Shown in pieces: positions 1 to 7,184 of a DNA stretch of 64,000 nt. The stretch is from RPQJ01 sp046347155. Lineage in GTDB: Bacteria > Pseudomonadota > Gammaproteobacteria > Steroidobacterales > Steroidobacteraceae. The notes below the pieces were generated by a model that was not told the origin of the DNA, did not search any database, and worked only from the letters and a program-made list of their open reading frames with translations. The DNA is taken from positions 62,001-126,000 of the forward strand of contig JAXMGT010000002.1 of NCBI GenBank assembly GCA_046347155.1, given 5' to 3'. Position 1 is the stretch's first letter. Each line of letters opens with the position of its first letter. The translations under genes and the position numbers were made by a program.

Positions 1-474
1 GGTCACCGCACGGCCCATCGCGCCGAGCACCGGCCTCGCACGCTCGAACGCCTCGGCCGGGCCGCCGACCATGATCGCGAGCTTGCCGTCGCGCGCGCCT
101 TCGACACCGCCGCTCACCGGCGCATCGAGGAACACGGCACCGTGCTCCGCGAGCCGCGCCGCCGCGGTACGCGCCGTGTCCGCGCTCACGGTCGAGCAGT
201 CGATCACGACGGTCCCGGGCCGGACCGCGGGCAGCATCGCGTCGACGACCGACAGCACGTCCGCGTCCGCCGACACGCAGAGCACGACGAAGTCGCAGGC
301 CGCCGCGAGTTCGGCCGGCGACGCCGCTGCGGCCACGCCGAGTTCGCCCGCGAGCGTCGTCGCGGTTGCGGCGGTCCGGTTCCACACCGACCGCAGCCGG
401 CCTGCCGACGCGAGGTTGCGCGCCATGCCCCGACCCATTGCGCCGAGGCCGATGAATCCCGTGTTCGCCGTCAT
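1..474 (-). CDS. 3-hydroxyisobutyrate dehydrogenase-family protein (C-terminal part outside window)
   Basis: The first 158 codons of an NAD(P)-dependent beta-hydroxyacid dehydrogenase (MmsB/GarR/GlxR family), which runs off the left edge. The N-terminus MTANTGFIGLGAMGRGMA is the classic Rossmann dinucleotide-binding start (GxGxMG). It is followed by VVLCVSADADVLSVV and by DAPVSGGVEGARDGKL, the family substrate-binding signature (D-x-PVSGG). The catalytic Lys lies in the missing part. Enzymes of this family oxidise 3-hydroxyisobutyrate, tartronate semialdehyde and related compounds; the substrate cannot be told from this fragment. The 16 bp to the next gene, on the same strand, suggest co-transcription with it. 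Confidence 0.85.
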   Translation of the reverse strand, partial: MTANTGFIGLGAMGRGMARNLASAGRLRSVWNRTAATATTLAGELGVAAAASPAELAAACDFVVLCVSADADVLSVVDAMLPAVRPGTVVIDCSTVSADTARTAAARLAEHGAVFLDAPVSGGVEGARDGKLAIMVGGPAEAFERARPVLGAMGRAVT

Positions 475-490
475 GACCGGAAGCGCCCGT

Positions 491-949
491 TCACTGCTGC
501 GCGCTGCACATCTGGTCCATGACCTGCTTCGCGCTCGCCCGCGTCGCGTCGATCTGGTCGCTGTCGAGGTAGACGCGCTCGCCGTTCGGCCCCTCGCTGT
601 AGAGCCGGCGCGACTCCATCACGGTCTGGTAGTGCTGGCGCGCGTCCGCACAGCGCTTCGCGAGGTCGTCCGCCGACAGCTTCGCGGCCTGCGTCGTCGT
701 CGCCTGCTTCGACTGCGCGGCCGCGGCGGACTGCTGCTGCTCCTTCAGCTGCTGCATCTCGGCCTGGTAACGCTGCTGGGACGCCGCATCGTCCGCGGGC
801 GTGCTCGCGACGCCGACCTTCTGCGCCGGGATCGACTGCGGCGTGTCCGTGTAGACGATGTTGCCGTTCGCGTCCTTCGAGACGTAGACGTCCCCGGCGT
901 GGGCCGGGAGCACGGCGAACAGCGCGACGACCAGGATCTCGGTACGCAT
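491..949 (-). CDS. DUF4124 domain-containing periplasmic protein
   Basis: A 152-residue protein with a cleavable signal peptide (MRTEILVVALFAVLPAHA, cut before GDVYV). A DUF4124 module follows at about residues 18-50 (YVSKDANGNIVYTDTPQ, a beta-rich motif typical of gammaproteobacterial envelope proteins). Next comes a Gln/Ala-rich coiled-coil stretch (residues about 55-90), then a C-terminal segment with YLDSDQIDATRASAK. The ATG at 949 was chosen because it opens directly into the signal peptide; upstream in-frame codons give only low-complexity Arg/Ser sequence. DUF4124 proteins have no established function. Confidence 0.8.
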   Translation of the reverse strand: MRTEILVVALFAVLPAHAGDVYVSKDANGNIVYTDTPQSIPAQKVGVASTPADDAASQQRYQAEMQQLKEQQQSAAAAQSKQATTTQAAKLSADDLAKRCADARQHYQTVMESRRLYSEGPNGERVYLDSDQIDATRASAKQVMDQMCSAQQ

Positions 950-1035
950 GGGGGGCTCCGGTGCTCGTTGCTGGCGCCAGTTTATCAGTCGGCGGTCCGC
1001 GCGAGCCCGCCGTCGGTCGGAGCCGTGATTAAGGA

Positions 1036-1062
1036 AAACGGCCGGGGGTTGCCCGGCCGTTT
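1036..1062 (-). terminator. Rho-independent terminator of amtB
   Basis: A perfect 10-bp stem (AACGGCCGGG / CCCGGCCGTT) with a 5-nt loop. On the minus strand it is followed by a T-rich stretch (TTTTCCTT). It sits about 40 bp after the amtB stop codon. Confidence 0.8.
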
Positions 1063-1103
1063 CCGTTCCCACGCCCTCCCGGGGGAGGGGCGCCCCCCGA
1101 CGC

Positions 1104-2504
1104 TCAGCTGTAGGCGCGTTCGCCGTGCGACACGGTGTCGAGGCCCTCGCGCTCCTGGTCCTCGGCGACCCGGAGGCCCACGACCAGGTCGACGATCTTG
1201 AACGAGACCGCGGCGACGACGCCCGACCACACGAGCGTGAGGCCCACGGCCCAGAGCTGCGACTTGAACTGCGTCGCGATCGAGTACTCGCCGACGGCAT
1301 TCGCGACGTAGTCGTACACGCCGGTGCCGCCGAGCGATGGCGCGCAGAACACCGCGGTGAGCAGCGCGCCCAGGATGCCGCCCACGCAGTGCACGCCGAA
1401 CACGTCGAGCGAGTCGTCGTAGCCGATCTTCTGCTTCAGGCTCGCGACCGCCCACAGGCACACGAGGCCCGCGATCGCGCCGATCGCGATCGAGCCCATC
1501 GGCCCGACCCAGCCGCAGGCCGGCGTGATCGCAACGAGCCCCGCGACGGCGCCCGAGGCCGCGCCGAGCATCGTCGGCGTGCCGCGGTGGATCCATTCGG
1601 CGAACGACCAGGCGAGTGCCGCGGCGGCCGTGGCGAGCAGCGTGTTCGCGAACACCTGCCCGGCGAAGCCGGAGGCCTCGAGGTTGGAGCCGACGTTGAA
1701 GCCGAACCAGCCGACCCACAGCAGCGACGAACCGATCATCACCATCGGCACGTTGTGCGGCGCCATCGACGACGACCCGTAGCCGATGCGCTTGCCGATC
1801 ATGATCGCGCCCACGAGGCCCGCGATGCCGGCGTTGATGTGCACGACGGTGCCGCCGGCGAAGTCGAGTGCGCCCTTCTGGAACAGGAAGCCCGCGGCCG
1901 AGGTCGCGGCCGCGCCCGCCGCGGCGTCGGTGTAGGCGTCCGGGCCCGCCCAGAACCACACCATGTGCGCGATCGGCAGGTAGGCGAACGTGAACCACAG
2001 CACCATGAAGAGCAGCACCGCGCTGAACTTGATGCGCTCGGCGAACGCACCGACGATCAGGCACGGCGTGATGCAGGCGAAGGTCATCTGGAACACGAAG
2101 TAGACGTACTCCGGGATGTACACGCCCTTGCTGAACGTCGCGGCCACCGAGGCCGGCGTCAGTCCGCCCATGAACAACCGGTCGAAGCCGCCGATGAAGG
2201 CGTTTCCGGAGGTGAACGCGAGGCTGTAGCCGTACACGGCCCAGAGGATCGCGACCAGGCAGAACGTCATGAACACCTGCATCAGCAGCGACAGCACGTT
2301 CTTCGAGCGGACCATGCCGCCGTAGAAGAGCGCGAGGCCCGGGATCGTCATCAGGATCACGAGCATCGTGGACGTGAGCATCCACGCGGTGTCGCCCTTG
2401 TCCGGGACGGGGTCGTCGGCGAGCGCGAGCGCTGGGGCGAGCAGCGCGCCGATCGCGAGGGCGGCCTTCCAGGGACTCGGCCGTGCGGCGGTCAGGGTGT
2501 TCAC
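1104..2504 (-). CDS. amtB: Ammonium transporter AmtB
   Basis: A 466-residue Amt/MEP/Rh ammonium channel. A cleavable signal peptide (ending ALALADD) precedes the usual eleven membrane helices. The conserved Asp before the channel (ALDFAGGTVVHINAG) and both pore histidines (VVHINAG and FGVHCVGG) are present, so a conducting channel is expected. It lies 55 bp downstream of glnK on the same strand, the standard glnK-amtB pair in which the PII trimer docks on the cytoplasmic face and blocks ammonium entry when nitrogen is sufficient. The terminator at about 1050 ends the operon. Confidence 0.97.
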   Translation of the reverse strand: MNTLTAARPSPWKAALAIGALLAPALALADDPVPDKGDTAWMLTSTMLVILMTIPGLALFYGGMVRSKNVLSLLMQVFMTFCLVAILWAVYGYSLAFTSGNAFIGGFDRLFMGGLTPASVAATFSKGVYIPEYVYFVFQMTFACITPCLIVGAFAERIKFSAVLLFMVLWFTFAYLPIAHMVWFWAGPDAYTDAAAGAAATSAAGFLFQKGALDFAGGTVVHINAGIAGLVGAIMIGKRIGYGSSSMAPHNVPMVMIGSSLLWVGWFGFNVGSNLEASGFAGQVFANTLLATAAAALAWSFAEWIHRGTPTMLGAASGAVAGLVAITPACGWVGPMGSIAIGAIAGLVCLWAVASLKQKIGYDDSLDVFGVHCVGGILGALLTAVFCAPSLGGTGVYDYVANAVGEYSIATQFKSQLWAVGLTLVWSGVVAAVSFKIVDLVVGLRVAEDQEREGLDTVSHGERAYS

Positions 2505-2559
2505 TGGCGTACTCCTGTCGAACTGTCGGTCTGGACGAAAAACCCGGGTTGGCCGCCGG

Positions 2560-2898
2560 TCAGACGGCCTCGGCTCCGCGCTCGCCGGTGCGGATGCGCA
2601 CGGCGTCGAAGAGCGGTGTCACGCAGATCTTCCCGTCGCCGGTGAGTCCGGTTCGGGCCACGTTCGTGATGGCCTCGACGACGGGATCGACCACCGTGTC
2701 GTCCACGGCGATCTCCACCTTGGCCTTGGGCAACAGGTCGTTGCGGTGCTCGGCGCCCCGGTAGTACTCGGTGCGACCGCGCTGCCGGCCATAGCCCAGC
2801 ACCTCGGTGACGGTGACGCCGGCCAGCCCGATGTCCGCAATGGCCTGCCGCACTTCATCGAGCTTGAAGGGCTTGATGATCGCGGTGACGAGCTTCAT
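2560..2898 (-). CDS. glnK: PII signalling protein GlnK/GlnB with His at position 51
   Basis: A 112-residue PII protein, the exact family length, that senses ATP/ADP and 2-oxoglutarate and gates AmtB. Family signatures are intact: N-terminal MKLVTAIIKPFKLDEV, the T-loop start GYGRQRGRTEYYRGAE, and the C-terminal TGDGKICVTPLFDAVRIRTGE that binds nucleotide. The T-loop residue that GlnD uridylylates in proteobacteria (Tyr51) is His here: the codon is CAC where TAC would be Tyr. Tyr46 is retained. The start was set at 2898, where the family N-terminus begins; the longer open frame upstream overlaps the sigma-54 promoter. Its pairing with amtB favours the name GlnK. Confidence 0.95.
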   Translation of the reverse strand: MKLVTAIIKPFKLDEVRQAIADIGLAGVTVTEVLGYGRQRGRTEYYRGAEHRNDLLPKAKVEIAVDDTVVDPVVEAITNVARTGLTGDGKICVTPLFDAVRIRTGERGAEAV

Positions 2899-2939
2899 CG
2901 GGACGGGTCTCCGGCGGCGCATGATTCCGGGGGCCTCGA

Positions 2940-2955
2940 TGCAGGAAGCGTGCCA
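2940..2955 (-). promoter_or_regulatory. Sigma-54 (-24/-12) promoter of glnK-amtB
   Basis: The minus strand reads TGGCACGCTTCCTGCA, an almost exact match to the RpoN consensus TGGCACG-N4-TTGCA, with GG and GC correctly 12 bp apart. It predicts a transcript start near 2929, about 30 nt before the glnK ATG. This is the expected control for a nitrogen-starvation operon. Confidence 0.85.
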
Positions 2956-3018
2956 CGGCGGTGACGCCCGCAATTGCGGGAGGCGGCGTGCCGGTCACGG
3001 TCGCGCCGGGCGGCGGTG

Positions 3019-3035
3019 TGCACCATCGTGGGGCG
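3019..3035 (-). promoter_or_regulatory. Candidate NtrC-binding site
   Basis: TGCACC-N5-GGGGCG resembles the NtrC dyad TGCACC-N5-GGTGCA: the left half matches fully and the right half 4 of 6. It lies about 90 bp upstream of the predicted sigma-54 start, a normal enhancer distance. NtrC itself is not in the window. Confidence 0.45.
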
Positions 3036-3168
3036 CGAGCCGGGCTGCTCCGCCTCAGCGCGGGGCACCTCCGGCCGCGAGGCGCGACCGGGGGACCGGT
3101 GAACACCACGCCGGAGGAACCCGCTTGCTCTTAAACTAGCGACCGGTCCCACACCCGCCGGTCCCCCC

Positions 3169-3414
3169 ATGGCCTTCGACCCGAGACTGATCGACGACCT
3201 TGCCCAGCGCCTCGCCGGTTCCGTGCCGGAAGGGGTCTCGGCCCTGCGGCGGGACCTCGAGCAGAACTTCAAGGGCGTGCTCTCCGGCGCGCTCGCGAAG
3301 CTCGACCTCGTGACGCGCGAGGAGTTCGATGTGCAGGCCGCCGTGCTCCGTCGCACGCGCGAGAAACTCTCGGCGCTCGAGCGGCGGCTCGCGGAGCTGG
3401 AAAAGGCAGGCTGA
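3169..3414 (+). CDS. ubiK: UbiK ubiquinone-biosynthesis accessory factor (BMFP family)
   Basis: An 81-residue protein of the YqiC/BMFP family. It has an N-terminal amphipathic segment (DPRLIDDLAQRLAGSVP), a central LEQNFKGVLSGALAKLDLVTREEFD block, and a C-terminal coiled coil rich in Leu/Arg/Glu (VLRRTREKLSALERRLAELE). In enterobacteria UbiK trimerises through the coiled coil and assists the Ubi complex in aerobic ubiquinone synthesis. It is transcribed alone, divergently from glnK. No Shine-Dalgarno sequence is visible before the ATG. Confidence 0.9.
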   Translation: MAFDPRLIDDLAQRLAGSVPEGVSALRRDLEQNFKGVLSGALAKLDLVTREEFDVQAAVLRRTREKLSALERRLAELEKAG

Positions 3415-3433
3415 GCCAGCCCGGGCGGGCCCC

Positions 3434-4192
3434 TCAGCCGAGCAGCCGCGGCGCGACGTCCACGGCCACGAAGATCCCCATCGCGACCAGGAATCCCCCG
3501 AAGATCCTGCGCAGCGCCGGCTGCGGCAACCGGCGCCCGAGCCGCTGGCCGAGCCAGCTTCCGGCGATGCCCACGACCGCGATCGTGCCCAGCACGCCGA
3601 GGTCGAGCGGCTGGCCGGCCGCCTCGAGCACGCCGAGCGACCGGGCGAAGCCGGCCGCGGAGTTGAGCGCGATCACCGCGAGGCTCGTGCCGACCGCGGC
3701 ACTCATCGGCACGCCGGCGAGCAGCACGAGCGCCGGCACGATCAGGAACCCGCCCCCGACGCCGACCAGCCCGCTCAGCAGCCCGACCGCCGCACCGCCG
3801 GCGATCACCGCGTCCCGTCGCGGCGCCGCGGACGCCGGCGCCGCCGGCCCCGCGAGCATCCGCCCGGCGGCGGCGAGCATCACGAGCGCGAACACGCCGA
3901 GCTGCACCGGACCCGGGACGAAGCGTGCGAGCGTGGCGCCGGTCCAGGCGCCGGCCATGCCGGGGAGCCCGAAACGGGCGGCGTTCACCCAGTCCACCTG
4001 GCGGCGCAATGCATAGGGAATCGTGCCGGCCGCGGCCACGATGCCGACGACGAGCAGCGAGCCGCCGATGGCGGCTTTCTCGGGCTGTCCGAGCAGGTAG
4101 TGGAGTACCGGCACGGTCAGGATCGACCCGCCGGAGCCGAGCAGCCCGAGGCTGAGCCCGATCGCGAGCGCACCGGCGAGCGCGGCGATCAC
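3434..4192 (-). CDS. TauE/SafE-family sulfite/organosulfur exporter
   Basis: A 252-residue integral membrane protein with about eight helices arranged as two repeats. Each repeat holds the family's Gly-rich motif (LGLLGSGGSILTVPVLHYLLG and LLSGLVGVGGGFLIVPALVLL). The start is GTG at 4192, overlapping the stop of the upstream regulator by 4 bp (GTGA), so the two are translationally coupled. TauE/SafE proteins export sulfite, sulfoacetate and similar anions. Linkage to a persulfide-type regulator and, across the divergent promoter, to sulfur-oxidising enzymes supports export of a sulfur oxyanion such as sulfite. The substrate is inferred. Confidence 0.88.
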   Translation of the reverse strand: MIAALAGALAIGLSLGLLGSGGSILTVPVLHYLLGQPEKAAIGGSLLVVGIVAAAGTIPYALRRQVDWVNAARFGLPGMAGAWTGATLARFVPGPVQLGVFALVMLAAAGRMLAGPAAPASAAPRRDAVIAGGAAVGLLSGLVGVGGGFLIVPALVLLAGVPMSAAVGTSLAVIALNSAAGFARSLGVLEAAGQPLDLGVLGTIAVVGIAGSWLGQRLGRRLPQPALRRIFGGFLVAMGIFVAVDVAPRLLG

Positions 4193-4548
4193 GCCCGGCG
4201 GGCGGACCGCCGCAGCGGTGCGGCCGGCGCGCAGTAGATGTCGCGCAGCGTGGCCATCACGGATGTCACCGGCCCGGTCGCGAGCGAGTAGTGGATCGTC
4301 TGCGCCTCGCGACGCGTCTCCACGAGGCCTGCTTCGCGCAGCTTCGCTAGGTGTTGCGACAGCGCCGACTGGCTGAGCGGCACCCGCCGGTTCAGTTCCC
4401 CAACCGTGAGCGGCCCTTCGGCGAGGCTGCAGAGCACGAGCAGTCGCTGCTCGTTGCCGAGCGCCTTGAGGAGTTCCGCCGCGTCGGCTGCGTGGGCCTT
4501 CATGTCGCCGAGGGGCGGGCGACGGGACGGTACCGGCGTCGTGGGCAT
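4189..4548 (-). CDS. bigR: ArsR-family BigR/SqrR-type persulfide-sensing repressor
   Basis: A 119-residue winged-helix repressor (LSQSALSQHLAKLREAGLVETRREAQTIHYSL is the recognition helix plus wing). It lacks the metal-binding ELCVCDL motif of ArsR/CadC. It carries instead Cys40 (LVLCSL) and Cys106 (DIYCAP), 66 residues apart. That is the spacing of the Cys pair that forms a disulfide or polysulfide bridge in BigR/SqrR. A predicted -10 (TAAAAT, 4555-4560) puts the transcript start at about the ATG, so translation may be leaderless; Met16 (MKAHAADAAELLKAL) is an alternative start. It diverges from the hydrolase-rhodanese operon and probably represses both directions from the palindrome between them. 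Confidence 0.85.
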   Translation of the reverse strand: MPTTPVPSRRPPLGDMKAHAADAAELLKALGNEQRLLVLCSLAEGPLTVGELNRRVPLSQSALSQHLAKLREAGLVETRREAQTIHYSLATGPVTSVMATLRDIYCAPAAPLRRSARRA

Positions 4549-4568
4549 GGGTGCATTTTATTTCCGCA

Positions 4569-4597
4569 TTGACTAAATTAGCAAGTACTAATATTCT
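4569..4597 (+). promoter_or_regulatory. Promoter of the sulfur/RND operon with embedded operator palindrome
   Basis: TTGACT (4569) and TATTCT (4592) are separated by 17 bp. Within the spacer and -10 lies a perfect inverted repeat, ATTAG-N6-CTAAT (4577-4592), in a markedly A+T-rich patch within otherwise GC-rich DNA. On the opposite strand TTGCTA-N18-TAAAAT could serve the repressor gene. A repressor bound here would cover both promoters, as described for BigR-type operators. Confidence 0.75.
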
Positions 4598-4626
4598 GGA
4601 TCCACAGCAACGGGAGGATCCCCACG

Positions 4627-5499
4627 ATGCGACCCGACGTCACGCCATTCCACCATCCGCCGACCGGCTCGTGGACCTACGTGGCGGCCGACCCGGCGAC
4701 CAAGGCGGCCGTCATCGTCGATCCCGTGCTGGACTACGACGGACGCGCGGCGCGAACCGCAACGCGCTCGGCCGAGGCCGTCGCGGCGCACTGCGAGGAG
4801 CGCGGACTCCGAGTGCGGTGGATCCTCGAGACCCACGCGCACGCCGACCACCTTTCCGCGGCGCAGTACCTGAAGGGCCGCCTAGGCGCGCAGGTCGCGA
4901 TCGGCGAGGGCATCCGCTCCGTCCAGGCCACGTTCAAGAAGGTCTTCGGCCTCGGGGATGAATTCGTCCCGGACGGTCGCCAGTTCGACCGGCTGCTCGC
5001 CGACGGCGAGACGCTCGAATTCGGCGGGTCGACGGTGCGGGTGATCGCGGTGCCCGGGCACACGAACGACAGCGTCGCGTACCTGGTGGACGACGCGCTC
5101 TTCGTCGGCGACACGGTGTTCATGCCCGACAGCGGCTCGGCGCGCTGCGACTTCCCGGGCGGCGATGCGCGGGCGCTGTACCGCTCGGTACAACGTCTCT
5201 ACGCGTTGCCGGCCGAAACGCGCGTGTTCGTCTGCCACGACTACGGCCAGGGCGGCCGCGCGCCGCTCTGCGAGACGACGATCGCCGAGCAGAAAGCCTC
5301 GAACACGCACCTCCGCGACGGTGTGGGGGAGGACGCGTACGTCGAGATGCGTACGACGCGTGACGCGTCGCTCGACGTCCCGATCCTGCTGATCCCGTCG
5401 GTGCAGGTGAACATCCGCGGCGGCCGGCTGCCGCCGCCGGAGGCGGACGGCACGAGTTACCTGCGCGTGCCCCTCAATCTCTTCGGCCGCGCCGGCTGA
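4627..5499 (+). CDS. blh: Metallo-beta-lactamase-fold persulfide dioxygenase-like hydrolase (Blh/ETHE1 type)
   Basis: A 290-residue MBL-fold protein. Metal ligands are visible in THAHADHLSA, VPGHTNDS, the VGDTVFMPDSGSARCDF block and VCHDY. The SGSARCDF segment corresponds to the D-x-x-x-R-x-D signature of ETHE1-like persulfide dioxygenases, which oxidise glutathione persulfide to sulfite with one iron. A good ribosome site (GGGAGG) lies 10 bp before the ATG. First gene of the operon facing the BigR-type repressor; with the downstream rhodanese it would convert sulfide-derived persulfides to sulfite or thiosulfate. Activity is inferred from family and context. Confidence 0.87.
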   Translation: MRPDVTPFHHPPTGSWTYVAADPATKAAVIVDPVLDYDGRAARTATRSAEAVAAHCEERGLRVRWILETHAHADHLSAAQYLKGRLGAQVAIGEGIRSVQATFKKVFGLGDEFVPDGRQFDRLLADGETLEFGGSTVRVIAVPGHTNDSVAYLVDDALFVGDTVFMPDSGSARCDFPGGDARALYRSVQRLYALPAETRVFVCHDYGQGGRAPLCETTIAEQKASNTHLRDGVGEDAYVEMRTTRDASLDVPILLIPSVQVNIRGGRLPPPEADGTSYLRVPLNLFGRAG

Positions 5500-5531
5500 G
5501 TCGACCCGATCCCGACAAGGAGCCCGCAGAC

Positions 5532-5900
5532 ATGACGAAACACACGAACGACGTGGTCGAGGCGACCCCCGAGCAGGTCCGGGCCTGGCGCGACGCCGGC
5601 GAGATCCTGCTCGTCGACGTGCGCGAGCCGAACGAATACGCATTCGAGCGCATCCATGGCGCGCTGCTATTCCCGCTCTCGACCTTCGACGCCGCGGCAC
5701 TGCCCCGCGAGGGACGCCGGCTGGTGCTCCACTGCGCCGGTGGCCGTCGCTCGCTGACGGCGGCGCACCAGCTCCAGCACGCGGGGCACGTCGAGGTCAC
5801 GCACCTCGGGGGCGGCCTCGCCGCCTGGAAGGCCGCCGGCCTGCCCGTCGTGCGCATCGACCCGGCATCGGGTCGCGTCGTCGACGACGGCCGCGCGTGA
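5532..5900 (+). CDS. Single-domain rhodanese (sulfurtransferase)
   Basis: A 122-residue rhodanese domain. The acidic start VDVREPNEYAFERIHGALLFPLS is the CH2A-like motif, and the active loop CAGGRRS supplies the catalytic Cys in the six-residue form of single-domain sulfurtransferases. A strong ribosome site (AAGGAG) precedes the ATG by 9 bp. It would move sulfane sulfur between the persulfide dioxygenase and acceptors such as glutathione or sulfite. In related BigR operons the rhodanese may be fused to the dioxygenase or to the following membrane domain; here all three are separate genes. Confidence 0.9.
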   Translation: MTKHTNDVVEATPEQVRAWRDAGEILLVDVREPNEYAFERIHGALLFPLSTFDAAALPREGRRLVLHCAGGRRSLTAAHQLQHAGHVEVTHLGGGLAAWKAAGLPVVRIDPASGRVVDDGRA

Positions 5901-5926
5901 TTCAACCCGATTCGCAGGAGACGAAG

Positions 5927-6127
5927 ATGAACATCGACCGCTATGTGATGGCATTTGCCGGCACCATGGTGCTCCTGAGCCTGGCGCTCGGGATCCTGGT
6001 CAGCCCGTACTGGTTCTGGCTCACGGCATTCGTCGGGGCGAATCTGCTGCAGGCTGCGTTCAGCGGGTTCTGCCCGCTCGCCGTCTTGCTGAAGAAGCTC
6101 GGCGTACGCCCGGGCAATGCGTTCTGA
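5927..6127 (+). CDS. DUF2892 (YgaP-type) small inner-membrane protein
   Basis: A 66-residue protein with two membrane helices (MAFAGTMVLLSLALGILVS and FWLTAFVGANLLQAAFSGF) and the conserved FCPLAVLLKKLG tail of DUF2892. This is the membrane half of YgaP, where it is fused to a rhodanese; here the adjacent upstream gene supplies the rhodanese. The ATG at 5927 follows AGGAG by 7 bp, which favours it over the upstream in-frame start at 5897. Role unproven; a membrane partner for the sulfurtransferase is the simplest reading. Confidence 0.85.
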   Translation: MNIDRYVMAFAGTMVLLSLALGILVSPYWFWLTAFVGANLLQAAFSGFCPLAVLLKKLGVRPGNAF

Positions 6128-6143
6128 GCCACGGGGAAGCACG

Positions 6144-7184
6144 ATGCCGAGCCTGCGCGCCGCGATCGCCGCCCTCGCACTGCTCGCCGCGACGCCGGCG
6201 CACGCAGCCACCGCGCCCGCCGGCCTCGCGACGCTGAAGCTCGCCCCGGCGGCGACGCCGGCCGAACGGATGCTCGACGGCACGGTCGAGGCCGTCAACC
6301 AGGCGACGCTCGCCGCCCAGACCGCCGGCCGCGTGTCGGCCCTCGAATACGACGTCGACGCGAAGGTCGCCGCCGGTGCGGTGCTCGTGCGCATCCGCAG
6401 CACCGAGCAGGTCTCGGGACTCGCGCAGGCCGAGGCTGCTCTGAAGGAGGCGCAGGCCCGCGACGTGGAGGCCGAGGCGCAGTACCGCAGGATCGCCGAC
6501 ATGTACCAGCGCAAGGTGGTCGCGAAGGCGACTTACGACGACGCGGTCGCCTCGCGTGCGGCCGCGGCGTCGCGGCTCGAGGCCTCGCGCGCCGGCGTGC
6601 AGTCGGCGCGCGAGGGCGTCGACTACACCGCGGTGCGCGCACCGTACGCGGGCGTCGTGACCGCCCGACACGTGCAGGTCGGCGAGTCCGTCGCGCCCGG
6701 CATGCCGCTCGTGACGGTCGCCGGTCTCGGCGCGCTCAGGGTCGCGGCCGACGTGCCGCAGAGCCTGATCGCGCAGGCGCGCGCGGCCGAGCGCGCGGTC
6801 GTCTACGTCGGCGACCGGCGCGTCGAGTCGCGCGCACTCACGTTCTTCCCGGCGGCGCAGCCGGGCGGGACGTTCCGCATGCGCGTCGAACTGCCGACCG
6901 GGGTCGGCGGCCTGGCCCCCGGGATGTACGTGCGCGTCGGACTCGTGACCGGCGAGGCGACGGCCCTGTCGGTGCCGGTCACCGCGGTCGTCGAGCGCAG
7001 CGAACTCCGCGCGGTCTATGTCGTCGCGCCGGATGGCAGCGTCCGGCTCCGGCAGGTCAGGCTCGGCCGCGAGCGGGGCGGGCGCTACGAGGTGCTGGCC
7101 GGCCTCGCCGCCGGCGACCTGATTGCGCTCGATCCGGTGGCCGCGGCGGCCGCGGTCCGCCGGCAGGCGGGCCGCGATGACTGA
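6144..7184 (+). CDS. RND efflux periplasmic adaptor (membrane-fusion protein)
   Basis: A 346-residue HlyD/AcrA-type adaptor. The signal peptide (MPSLRAAIAALALLAATPAHA) is followed by a barrel-sandwich half (LDGTVEAVNQATLAAQTAGRV), a coiled-coil hairpin (residues about 95-150, AEAALKEAQARDVEAEAQYRR), the second half-motif YTAVRAPYAGVVTARHVQVGE, and beta-barrel and membrane-proximal domains. The ATG at 6144 follows GGGGAAG and opens into the signal peptide. It bridges the pump and outer-membrane channel encoded just downstream; its stop overlaps the pump start by 8 bp. No lipobox, so a soluble periplasmic adaptor is likely. Confidence 0.92.
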   Translation: MPSLRAAIAALALLAATPAHAATAPAGLATLKLAPAATPAERMLDGTVEAVNQATLAAQTAGRVSALEYDVDAKVAAGAVLVRIRSTEQVSGLAQAEAALKEAQARDVEAEAQYRRIADMYQRKVVAKATYDDAVASRAAAASRLEASRAGVQSAREGVDYTAVRAPYAGVVTARHVQVGESVAPGMPLVTVAGLGALRVAADVPQSLIAQARAAERAVVYVGDRRVESRALTFFPAAQPGGTFRMRVELPTGVGGLAPGMYVRVGLVTGEATALSVPVTAVVERSELRAVYVVAPDGSVRLRQVRLGRERGGRYEVLAGLAAGDLIALDPVAAAAAVRRQAGRDD

